Below the pieces are notes generated by a model. The model was not told the DNA's origin. It worked only from the letters and a program-made list of their open reading frames with translations, and ran no database searches. The position numbers and the translations under genes are program-made. Below are positions 1 through 10,735 of a stretch of 64,000 bases of DNA, in pieces. The number at the start of each line of letters is the position of its first letter. The stretch's first letter is position 1. This DNA comes from Toxotes chatareus (lineage: Eukaryota > Chordata > Actinopteri > Toxotidae), in NCBI GenBank assembly GCA_016801885.1, contig CM028889.1, forward strand, positions 13,021,001-13,085,000. The letters run 5' to 3'.

Positions 1-3000
1 ACATTTCTAGATAGGGAACAGGGTGGGAGATATATGAGAACAATAAACTGTGGGTGAACGATGAACCAGCTGTGGACCAGGGCAGCCGAATGAAAAGTCA
101 CATTGTCCCATTTGATAAATAAAGGTTGGCATTGGGATTGGCTTTTGAATATTGTACCTAATTTAGAGAACAAAAGGTGTGATTTTTAAAACTGAAAAAA
201 ATGAATATAAGCAGAAGTTGTGCTCGCAGTTTTGCAGATTTGGTTCAGGGATTTGGTCGAGTTTCTGTGTTTCATGTTCAAACTCTCGCTTGTAAAGTAT
301 AATGGAAAAACAAAAATTTGTGATCTATCAGATTGTTTTTCTTTTGGACCAACCATGATGCAATATTTGGACACCTGTAAGGCCACAGGTTAAGTACCAG
401 TGTCAGTCATGTTCTTTCACTGAACTCCTGCCTGCTTTCTGTGAATAAAGCACAGTCTAAGTCCCTGAAATATAAATCATACAACAGTTACAAAGGTTTA
501 TTCAATTTTAAGAACTGTTTACATTCATGCGAAGGTAGCACCCTTAAATAGAGCCAATTGGACACTTTGCCTCCTCAGATATTATCGCTTTGTAAACTTT
601 TTATTTTACTCAAAGTAATGACTGGTGAACTTTCAAACAGAAGCAAAAAGAAGTTGTTCCACTGTATTCTCTGTATTGTTCCAGAGTATTCTCTGTGGAT
701 GAAAACACAGAATAACAACATCAAGGGTTCCAGCTTCTGCTGTCCAGATGGATTTGCTGTAAAGTAAGTGAACAAGTGGGGTATGTGTGTGGTTCAAATA
801 GAGTGACAAAATACTGAAGGTTCACAAGAAAATTATAAATTCAAATGTTGTTTAATTCTTATTCATGCTGGCAGTATATGACTCTGTGGGTGGTAATGCC
901 GGCCCACCACTTTGGTTCAGAATGAAATGTCTGAGCAGTTCTTTTTGATTTTGAGCCATGTTCAAATCAGAATCTTTCTGATAAGTCGGTTTGTGACTCA
1001 ATTCCTTCAAAGCAAGTTTCCATGTTCCCATCAGGCTCAACTGTTTTGTGCAGCCACACAGAGCTGATAGCTTTTAAACAACTTCCCCTCAGGGGAGTTT
1101 CTCTGACCACTGAAGAAGGGAAATGACAATAAGGTCTCTTAGAAGGAATCAGGGTGTTGGTGATAAGTACTGGACCAGTGTTTGCAATCAGTTTTGGTAC
1201 TCACCTCTTTTACACAGCAGCATAACAGACCATATTTGATTTTCAGGAATTGTGTTAAAATAGTAAGAACTGTGTTACTTGTGTTGCACATAACGCTGAC
1301 GAAACACAAACATGACACTGAAGAAATAGATTTTTACTTTGGCTCATTGCCCCTTTTGCCAAACTGAACTGCAGGGCAGGGCCCTTTAAGTGAATTTTAC
1401 TGGAACAAAAATACCACTCCCACTGTTTGGTAAAGGGTTATCGAGCAGACGCATCATCTCATGAGACATTTAAGGATACCATCATTCCATTTTTTATTCA
1501 TTCCATTCCATTCCATCATTTAGCATTTTTCAGCTCCAAGAAATTCAGCACTTCTGCATTTTTTTTTTTTTTTTTTTTTGCGTTTTTTTTTTGTCTCTGT
1601 TTTGGGGAACTCCATGCACGTACATAACCTCCCAGAGAGACTTCAAATTGTCAGGAAATTCATTTGAAATAACAACATAAATCTATTTATGCATATTTAA
1701 TTACTTTGACACCCATTTGTGGACAACAATGAGTTTCATATTGAAATTGGGGGACACAACATTTAAAATCCAGACTTAAATTTAGCTTTCAAAATGAAAT
1801 TACGTTACGACTGAACATTTGGCTGAAGTGGTTTTGTTTTATATTGGAATCAAAGAACCGCTGGTTAATGATTAAGTGGAACTGCTGTATAATCAGAGGG
1901 GAAAACATTAGTGAAATAATGGTTTAAATGCTTTTTGTCTGGTCTCTTTGATTATTTCCAATGACACAGATTCGCAAACAAACTTTTGATCAGGCCCAAA
2001 CCTTCGTATGAGAGGAATCTGTTTAGTCACACTGGAAGTGTTGTGTTGTTTCTAATGAAATGATTAATGAAATCTGTTCCTGTAAAGGTCATAAAACTGT
2101 CAAGTGATGAGAGTGAAACACAGTATGAATATTGGTAGTCATCTAACTGGGAATCCCTTCTTGTGAACTTATTAACACAACAAATTAAATCCATCTTTCT
2201 GAGACCCCCTGGAGCTCCTTCGTGATGTCATGGGACTGCACATAATTAACACCAGCTTGCCACCTTCAGGGACATTTCTCATGTCATGTCTACTTATTTT
2301 AACGGTTTTGCATTTTGTTTGACAATGTTTTGGTAAGGATTAGCATTAGGGGATGGTCAGCAGAGGAATGACATGGCATGAAATGATATGATATGCGAAA
2401 AGCAAAAAATGTGTAGTGATAACATGAGAAAAGACTTAGGGATATTTGGTGTGTTATTCATATGTCATTTGAGATAGGTGAGACCAGGTTTGGACTGGAA
2501 TGAGACACTGGTTTAAATAACTCACACTCCATTGAGTTTAATTAAAACCTTTTCATTGATCTTCCTGAGGTTTCTTCCTTTTTATCATTAAAAACTGTCC
2601 GACATTTTAAGATGCATCTTATTGTAAAAAGAAACATCTGACAAATAATTTGGGATAATAAGAACATATTAAAAAAGGATAAAATCTGCTGGGTGTGGTT
2701 TTCAAGCCTGGTTGTAGCAAAATTCAAATAGAAATGGTTCTTTACTCTCTCTGCCCACCCCCTTTCTCTGGGAAATTACGTTCATGAACGACTAAACTTC
2801 TTTCCCAGTAATGTTGTGGTGGATTATGGTCAGAGGCAACATGCTTTTGGAATGAATTAAATTAATGTGGTTGGGGTGGATAATGGGCATTCAACAACCA
2901 GAATCTAGTTTGTCATTAGGTTTAGGCACCACAACTCAGTTAGGGTTTAGGAAAGATTGTTGTTTGGGTTAAAAGAAGGACTTTATTAAGGTTAGAGGAC

Positions 3001-3004
3001 CTTT
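1..3004. other. Intergenic DNA, no gene seen
   Basis: This is AT-rich sequence with only short, unconvincing ORFs on both strands. It holds a T-rich run at about 1559-1592. I see no exon with matching splice sites and no recognisable protein similarity. Confidence 0.5.
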
Positions 3005-3544
3005 GTGTCACAACTTAACTAGATCAGAACCCAAATGCACGACTCCAAGGCAATAGATCAAATAACAAAGTCTTTAATAAACAAAGTAACAAAACAAGAA
3101 TCACCCACCAGGGGAAAAGGTACGAAAACAAAAGATTAAAACAAATGGAAAATCACTCTTGCAAGGAAACAGAAAATCACTCTTACGAGGAAAAATGTAA
3201 GACAAAAGGCAGAACAACAATCAAAACAAGAACGACCAAAGTGCAAAAGAACAACAAAACCTGACATGAGCTACGAGTACTTGATAAGGACGCTGGCTCT
3301 CTTGACAAAGGACAAGACAAACTGGCACAGAACAAAGGGAGACACAGACTATATATAGACACCAGGTAAGGGGAACAGGTGGAAGCAATTAGGGTGGGGA
3401 AAACAATCACACTGGCGGGAAACAAGAGGAAGGGTAAGCAACCTGAAACAAGAGGAGATAACACTTCAAAATAAAAGCAAAACCCACAAGACGACATGAA
3501 CACAAGACAAAACATTATAATGCCTTATTTCCTGACTATGACAC
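3005..3544. repeat. Dispersed repeat, copy 1, with GTGTCA-type ends
   Basis: The left end reads GTGTCACAAC and the right end CTATGACAC, a short inverted-terminal-like pair. The interior (AACAAAGGGAGACACAGAC, then GGGGAACAGGTG, then CAATTAGGG) recurs in the same order and orientation at about 55.57-55.97 kb. Minus-strand reading frames of the two copies also resemble each other (shared SVIV-P-LI--TCSP pattern). It looks like a non-autonomous DNA element common in fish genomes. The superfamily is not determined, and the minus-strand ORF is probably a by-product. Confidence 0.65.
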
Positions 3545-4479
3545 TTTGTTGTCATAGTTACAAAAATAAACCTTTTAGGAAAAGGTTGAGGTTTCAGTTT
3601 CTGTAAGTGTTGATAATCATGCTGTGTCAAGCTTTCTTTAACCTTCTAACCTTAGCTAAATACCCCTTGAAAATCTTAAACCTCCTGTGGTTTAACTTTT
3701 TACCTTGCTGCAGTGGCGTACAGGTGTTCCCTGGACCACGTGGCATCTCTGTTGGATCGGATATGGTTACAGGTACAGCAGGGCACATTTCTGAGGCAGT
3801 GATGTTTACTCTTATACCATGTGCTGTGTGTCTAAATGCAACCATGAAAATCATTCAATAAAACTGTCTTCACTATGTGTATGTTCTAGACGTAGTATGT
3901 GGCATGTTAATTAACAACATTTCCTCATCATCTCAGTAGAAGAAGTGATCTGTTTCCTTCAAAACATATATGACATTAAATTGAAGGTATATAAATGCTA
4001 TTTCTAGCGTGTCAGCTCTCAATTTAAGAGTACTTTCCACCCTTGAAGCTACAAGACCAAATGGAGAACAGCCTGATGTACCTGTAACCACACCCAGCTG
4101 CAGCAAGGTTAGCAAGAACAACGCTTTCAGCTGATTTTAAGTTCTCTTTAAAGTTGCTGAAAGCTCAGATAGCTTGATTACTTATTTTGGTTTCCTGCAT
4201 AAACTTCAAAATTACAGCTTCCTCCTCCCTCATCACTGCTGTCCACTGAAGTAGTTTTGATTGATTGATTTGATAATTAGCTTTTTCAGTGACTCTCATC
4301 TTATCAATTTTTATATTTTTTTTTTCATATTGACTGTGTGACTAAGTTCTGCTTATGTAACTCCTGACCCATTTGACTTTTGATTCCTTAGTACTTTCAA
4401 GGACCCAGGAGATGATTTTAACTCACTTCCAGGGAAGGGTTGAATCCCTCCCTCCTCAAATAAAAATTTTTCAGGGTCC
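3545..4479. other. Intergenic DNA
   Basis: No gene is seen. Two short blocks of 3.70-3.79 kb recur inverted at 4.07-4.11 kb (see findings). A TGAT-type simple repeat lies near 4259-4275. Confidence 0.4.
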
Positions 4480-4799
4480 AGGGGGAGCTGGAGCCTATCC
4501 CAGCTGACTATGGGCGAGAGGCGGGGTACACCCTGGACTGGTTGCCAGCCAATCGCAGGGCTGACACACAAAGACGACAACCACACACGCACACACTACA
4601 GGCAATTTAGGGTAGCCAATTAACCTACTGTGCATGTTTTTGGCACTTTGGTACTCTGGCAACTGAGGAAGCCGGAGTACCAGGAGAAAACCCACGCAGG
4701 CACAGGGAGAACATGCAAACTCCACATAGAAGAGCCCAGAACCTGGAACCCTCCTGCTGTGAGGCAACAGTGCTAACTACTGCACCACCGTGCCACCCT
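4480..4799. repeat. Abundant teleost dispersed repeat
   Basis: The stretch follows a consensus I recognise from many fish genomes: GAGCCTATCCCAGCTGACT, then ACACCCTGGACTGGTTGCCA, then GAGAACATGCAAACTCCACA, ending in GCACCACCGTGCCACCC. The family name and class are uncertain. A reverse-orientation piece of the same family is at about 46.92-46.96 kb. The two minus-strand ORFs across it are repeat sequence, not genes. Confidence 0.75.
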
Positions 4800-6960
4800 A
4801 CAAAAATATCTTATTTGTACAATAGTCACTGTTTCTTTTTTTTTTGTCATGCACAGTGGTTTTCACAAGCTGAGCAGTGAAAAAAAGAAAACAACATTAT
4901 AACATTACACATACCAGTAGGTTTGACTCTTTTGACAGATCAAAACTGTATTGAGGAAAAATGGAACTGCACAAATTAAACAATTTGACTGACAAATTAA
5001 CAGATTACCTGAAATACTGGACTGAGAATGGAAGTAAAAGTGAGAAAGAAATGGAACAGGGCTGAAGTGACCCCTAAAGATGCAGGGTTTTACAGGAAAT
5101 AAATACAATGAGATTGTTATATAAAACCTGATAAAATAAAAATGTTGCAAACAGAATTTATTGTTTCGAGAACAGTGGGTGAAAAGGTCTTTTTCATCTG
5201 GTTGTGCTAATTTATGTCCTAAGATGAGGGTAGAGATAGGTTTATAGACAGAAAAATACCTTTATAATGACCTTTTAAGGGTAAATTGTAACATATTCTG
5301 TTTTGCAGCTTAGTCATACAGTTAAATTTACGTACACTTTTATAGCTGCTGCCCACTGCAGAGACCACAGACAGAGATAATGCATTTCAAGAGCATTTGC
5401 AATGAATGAATTACCTTTACGACATTCAAGAAACTATAAACTAATGCAGGGTCAGCTCGTACGTCCCATGATTCACCTTAAGGCCATGTTGGAGTTTCCA
5501 AGCCTTGGCATCACTTAAGTGTCTTGTTGTTCTTAGACTCTGCCAGCTCTCTTTTGTCTGCAGTAGAGATGAGCGGCGGTGGTTTACCTCTCAGAGAGGT
5601 GTTGTGTTTTGTCTTTTAAGGTTGGCCGCAGACAGAGATCCCTCTCTGCCACTCCTCACTGTAAACACAAGTCGCAGAGTCGGAGCAGACTAAGTGCACT
5701 GACGTTCCCCGTGTTCTCGCTGTCCATCAGCCCTCTGTTGTTCCTCACAACCATTTACAGTCATCTCTGTTTGGGACAAAGCTGTGTGCTACCCTGGGGG
5801 AAAACGCCAACCAGACAAACACACTGGAACACATCACAGACTCTTGTTTCATGCCTCCACACATCCATGTGTTTAACTAAATATTCTGCAGCTTTCCCAC
5901 TGATGCCACATCTTTGCTCAGTTCATAAATCTTTTCCACTTGTTGTAAACATCTTTGTCAGATGAGGTAAGAAAAAGTTCAGAAACCTAAACTTCATGCT
6001 TGAAATTTCAGCCTCTGAATCAAACCTAGAAGCAGACTAAAATGATGAAGAGCGATGCAGATCTGTGTCTCATTAGTTTTTGATTTGTGCTTTGATGTTG
6101 TTTATTATTTGCAGTCATCACTGGTTTTATTACACTATGTGGGTAATGTACCAATTCCCGCCCCCATAGACACATAGACATTAAAAGAGAGAGATGGACT
6201 CAGCAGCATATAAACAACTGTGAGTAAATAAACCAGAAGTGTTGCACAATTCACAATTAGGAAGAAACACTCTGACATGATCAACAACAGCACAGCATTC
6301 AGAAGAGCAGAGCAGAGAAGGTTCACAGCTGCCACTGAAACTTGTATCCTCAAGACTGTAAATTTTACTGCAATAAATTTACAATAAGTTTTTTTCTTGT
6401 TATTTTTTTTCTTACTACAATTAAAATGTAATTTCACGCATAGCTTGTTTTATTTAATTTGATTTGATTTCTTTTTTGGTAATCCTTCACAAAGGCCTTG
6501 CATTTGGTAACTAATGGCTTCATTAATGGTTAAAGTATTTACTAATGCTTGGATCAGTTATAGGCCATTACAACAGAAAAACCTTTTCCTGGTGTTAATC
6601 ATTTCTGTTTAGCAATAATGGGGCTATAAATGTCGATAATCCAGTAATAAGCTGATAATAAACCAAACAAGAGAAGTTGTCATTATTACTGGCTTATAAA
6701 AGCATTAGATTTATTAACCCTTTATAAAGCTGTTCATTGCAGCCTGTAACCCTTTAATAAGCCTGCCTTATTAGTTATAACTACTATTATTTTTATCACC
6801 AGTAGTGACCAGATTGTTTTCTGAATTTGCCACAAAGCTTCACATATGACTCATGTCCAACTGGGTGAGAAAAGTCTGCTGAAGTCTCCTGTGTGTCTTT
6901 GTCGTCCTGTTCGTGAGCCAGTCAAACTGACCTCCTCTCTGTCTGCCACAAACATTTCGC
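4800..6960. other. Intergenic DNA upstream of the EP4-type receptor gene
   Basis: No exon can be supported. A somewhat CpG-richer stretch at 5.45-5.80 kb could belong to an upstream promoter or non-coding exon. The AT-rich block at about 6.48-6.78 kb has the look of an old dispersed repeat (many TTAATAACC/TTTATAAAG-type words), but I cannot name it. Confidence 0.4.
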
Positions 6961-7314
6961 AAACCTGCAATGACGCAAACACTGGCAGATGAGACACAAG
7001 GCGGAAACTGTAAGGAAAAAAAAGTCTATTTTTCCTTCTTGTCTGTGGTTTTCATCCCATCCATCCTGTCAGGCTGCTGGGTGGTTCACTATATTAAGAG
7101 ACATCCCACTTCTCAGCTCACAGCTGCGCGCAGTAACCACCAGTGGTTATATCTGGATTACTGGAAAGCAGAAGGAATGAGGCTACCAGAGAAGACACCC
7201 CTGCTGACTTCTTATCTCATGTTGCAGGAGGTTGCGGAGGAAATGCGCTCCCACATCCACAGCAGACCAAAGGAAGTATCGCTGACAAACGGCAGCCTGT
7301 GGGTGTATGTGGCG

Positions 7315-8959
7315 ATGGAAAGCCCGAATTTTACGCACGGATCCGTCTCCCCTAACGAAACGGTGGTTCAGTCTTCACACGGGGCCAGGCGCCACACAGA
7401 AATCGCTTTACCGATTTTTATGTTTGCTGGAGGCGCCATTGGGAATTTAATTGCAATAATCGTTCTTTCAGTATCAAGACAGGAGAGGAAATCCTCAGCT
7501 TTCTACACGCTGGTGTGCGGTCTGGCGGTGACGGACCTGCTGGGCACCTGTCTGGCCAGTCCCATCACTATAGCCAACTACCTGGACCAGCACGTACTGG
7601 AAGACGTGCACGTCTGCGAATTTCACTCATTTTTGTTGTTGTTTTTCGGTTTAACAGGACTGAGCATTATTTGCGCCATGGCAGCGGAGCGGTACTTGGC
7701 GATATGCTGCCCCTACACCTACCAGCGGTGGGGGGTGGACAGACGCTTTGCTCAAAAGTTTCTTTTCTTCATTTACATCAGTCACATTTTCTTCTGCTGC
7801 CTCCCGATGATGGGGATGGCGAGGAGCCTGCTGCAGTTGTCCAAAACCTGGTGCTTCATCGACTGGAAGACACACGAGCCGTTGGCCGCCGCTTACTCCG
7901 TCCTCTACGGCGTCGTCAGCCTGCTGCTCATCCTGGGGACCATAGTGCTGAACTGTGCGGTGTGCGGATCGCTGCTGCTGATGCGACAGAGGACCGTGCA
8001 GAGGCCCGTCACCAGAGCCAGCGTCCGGGAGAGGTGGAGGGCTCTGTCCTCGGCCGCAGAGACGCAGATGATGGCGGTGCTGGTGATGACCTCCGCGGTG
8101 GTTCTGGGCTGTTCAGCCCCGCTCGTGGTGAGTGAGTGGTGAATCATTAAGCAGTGATTTACATCGGCTGTTGGTATTGTTGTGCATTCACTTTATCCAT
8201 TTACTTTATCTTCAAATGCAACTATTAATAAAGAACAAGCAGGCGTCTGTTTTTCCTGACTAGTCACTGTAACTGTCAGATAAATGTAAAAGAGCATGTT
8301 AAGTGCAGTAAATGTTTCATCGTATGTTCACCCGACATGGCCTCCATGTTATGATACAGTCAGGAAAATAAACTGCAGATTAACAGATGAAAATGGAAAA
8401 TAAAGCCCTGGTTAATATGGCAAACGCTAGTTTTTCATATGAAGTTTAGGAATCACAACCTTTGTTTAATTGGAACTGGGAAACCTCAAAACTGACAAAA
8501 CAGAAGGGCAGTCCTGTATATATATATCTGACCACATTACAGCATTTAAAATTTGTATTACTTATTTTATTAATTACTTTATTTACTGTACCAAGATCTG
8601 AACTGTAGTAACTTCTTTTTCTCCTTAAGATCCGTGTGCTTGCCAACCGCTTCATGCAGAAAAATGACACAGCTGACCTGGCTGCCATCAGAATTGCCTC
8701 TGTTAACCCCATCCTCGACCCCTGGATCTACATCCTCCTCAGGAGGTCTCTATTTCGACGACTGCTCGGTTTATCCAGACAGAGCAGCAGCACTCGCAGT
8801 ACTTCCTCCACCACACCGCAAAGGAATCTGTTTTATCCTGATATCATGAGGGACAGACACGTGTTCACGCAGCTGATGTGCAGCACGAACATCATCACTC
8901 AGCTGCCTGCTACTGTCAAATTCACTCCGTGTGACACAGAGAGCCTCCACCAGACTTAA
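7315..8959 (+). CDS. ptger4: Prostaglandin E2 receptor, EP4 subtype
   Basis: This is a rhodopsin-class GPCR for PGE2 that, in the EP4 family, couples through Gs to cAMP at the plasma membrane. Coding exons are 7315-8127 and 8630-8959 (phase 0), giving 380 aa. Visible features: N-glycosylation sites N5 (NFT) and N14 (NET); TM1 from about residue 30; FYTLVCGLAVTDLLG in TM2; ERY at 125-127; a probable disulfide C101-C180, the latter in TWCFIDW; TM7 with RIASVNPILDPWIY, where R292 is the conserved carboxylate-binding Arg. The intron after TM6 is where mammalian EP4 has it. I chose the ATG at 7315 because EP4 N-termini are about 20-30 aa; the frame is open upstream to an ATG at 6970, but a possible splice acceptor (TTGCAG, ending 7224) suggests that part is 5' UTR. 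Known EP4 proteins are near 488 aa; here the C-tail is much shorter, which may mean the teleost c paralogue. Confidence 0.92.
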
Positions 8960-9112
8960 AACAGACTGAAGACATGAAGACGTGTTCGACATCTAGGAGC
9001 GTTTGCTGGTTGATGCAGCATCACAGTTTCAGATCTGTCTCCTGTGGGATGTCAACTTTGTGGGGCCCACAGCTGGAGAGAGCCCTCAGAGCTCCTGTAG
9101 GATTATTTATTA

Positions 9113-9118
9113 AATAAA
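9113..9118 (+). terminator. Poly(A) signal for the EP4-type receptor
   Basis: AATAAA lies about 155 bp after the stop codon. A second AATAAA occurs near 9639 and could give a longer 3' UTR. Confidence 0.55.
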
Positions 9119-9139
9119 AGTGGGGGCCTGCTCTGACTT

Positions 9140-10283
9140 CACCTGTGTGGATGCCTCCTGCAGCGACACAGGACTGATGAAAAAAACAAACTATTTGACA
9201 TTATTACAGAAGGGCAACAATAAGACATGACCGAGCCTTTATTTTGTAACTTTGGTTGCCTTCCTGCCTCTCATTGTCCAGTCAGTGCTCTAGCCTCCTT
9301 GTTAGTATTACATCCACATAAAATTGCACTTTCCTTCATTCTTTCTTCCCTCACTTCCAGCTCCTCCTTCCACCTGATCAGTCCATCCTCCAGTTTATGT
9401 GAATTAATCAGCTGAATGCTACAGGAAGATTATACTAGCAGAGTACAAAAGCCCACTTCATCTGGAGACAGTTATCAGTTGACCTGGACATTGCGAGAGT
9501 CTGTTGTCAGCAGAAACTGGGTGAGACCGATTATAACTGTTTTTTTGTTTAAACATAAAACATCTGACATGGCTTTGGGAAACTCCTCAGGAGATATTTT
9601 TGCATAAGGAGAGAGACGTGAAACACTGATATGAGCTTAATAAAGCACTGACTAAATGCTGGTGATGTCTGTTTATATTAAAGATTCTTGTCTGCAGTAA
9701 AACTGAATCTGAGTTTGTCTTTAATCTCCATTACTCAGTGACTACAGCTCACATTGCTCTGGTCTAAGTTGGTCTTGACCCCCTTTGGTCCTGATCAGGA
9801 CTCTGACTCTGCTAAATTTTACCCTACTTAATAATCAATTTGAATTCAACTCAAATGGTCCAGACAATGGCAATGCTTAATCACTGATTATTGCTGTAGG
9901 TGCTGATCAGGTTTGATACCAACAAAGGGATTTGTTCCTTTAGGTTCTGTGGTGCAAGAAATTGGAAAAGGTTCCCACTGTGTATTTTAAAAAAAATAAA
10001 GGTTAGGGTTAACTACTCTGTCTTTAGAAGGAAAGTTAAATAGGGGATTGATTATTAATTGAATAGATTTGATGGTAGTATAATGCATCAATCCGGTCTC
10101 TATATTAAGGACCACAATGGAAATAAGTCCTGGACTTTAATGTGTTATCCTTGACATTTTGTAACATTGGGCCTTGGCTCCTTGGTCCCAGACAGACAGA
10201 GGAGAGCGTCTTCAGTCTGCAGGTTACATATCCTAACACCTGTTCATCATTAAAGTGTGACAGAACATACTCCTAAAGAAAGA
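9140..10283. other. Intergenic DNA or alternative 3' UTR
   Basis: Apart from the alternative AATAAA near 9639, nothing recognisable is seen. Short ORFs at 9.2-9.6 kb lack any family resemblance. Confidence 0.4.
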
Positions 10284-10416
10284 TTAAACCAGTGGTTCCC
10301 AGCGTTTTTGTTTTGTCACCTCTGATGAGAACAGAGTTTTTGGTTGGGGCAGCTTGGCAATAAAGTTGTCCCAATAATCATCTTGCGAGCCCTAGATTGG
10401 GAACCACGGGGCTAAA
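10284..10416. repeat. MITE-like inverted-repeat element
   Basis: The ends are imperfect inverted repeats: TTAAACCAGTGGTTCCCAG on the left and TTGGGAACCACGGGGCTAA on the right. This end pattern is typical of a short non-autonomous element dispersed in fish genomes. The interior is non-coding. Confidence 0.6.
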
Positions 10417-10544
10417 CTACCACACTGTATGTAAAGTAGTTAAAACTAGCTCCATTGCTCCAAGTTACAATGATCTGCATCAGATTTAACGCCCTAATAA
10501 AGTAATTTATATTAATATATCAGTCACAAGGCTCATTTTTCTGC

Positions 10545-10650
10545 ATAAGCAGTACATTTACTTTTGATACTTTTAAGTATATTTACATGATAATACTTGT
10601 GAACTATTTTTACATTGTGGTATTAATACTTTGACTTAAATATTAATACC
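10545..10650. repeat. Fragment of the AAGTACTTTTACT-type dispersed repeat
   Basis: The words TACATTTACTTTTGATACTT and TTTTAAGTATATTTACATGA match the right half of a family whose fuller copy is at 51.06-51.60 kb. Confidence 0.5.
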
Positions 10651-10735
10651 ACTGCCGATATTGTCTGACTGGTTCTTACCAACGCTGCCCTGTTAAGAGA
10701 AAAGATATTTCATATGTTCAGTATTCCATAATGCA

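Noticed and set aside
3183..3515. Minus-strand hydrophobic ORF of 110 codons, with a relative at 55.43-55.83 kb
   Set aside because: Both ORFs are readings of the same dispersed repeat; the protein similarity follows from the nucleotide similarity.
4353..4767. Minus-strand ORFs of 79 and 90 codons
   Set aside because: They mostly lie in an abundant teleost repeat (4480-4799).
5505..5965. Overlapping plus-strand ORFs of 62 and 128 codons
   Set aside because: Two frames compete, no domain is visible and no splice partner was found.
6970..7314. N-terminal extension of the EP4-type receptor from the ATG at 6970
   Set aside because: It would add 115 residues unlike any EP4, and a possible splice acceptor within it suggests 5' UTR or intron.
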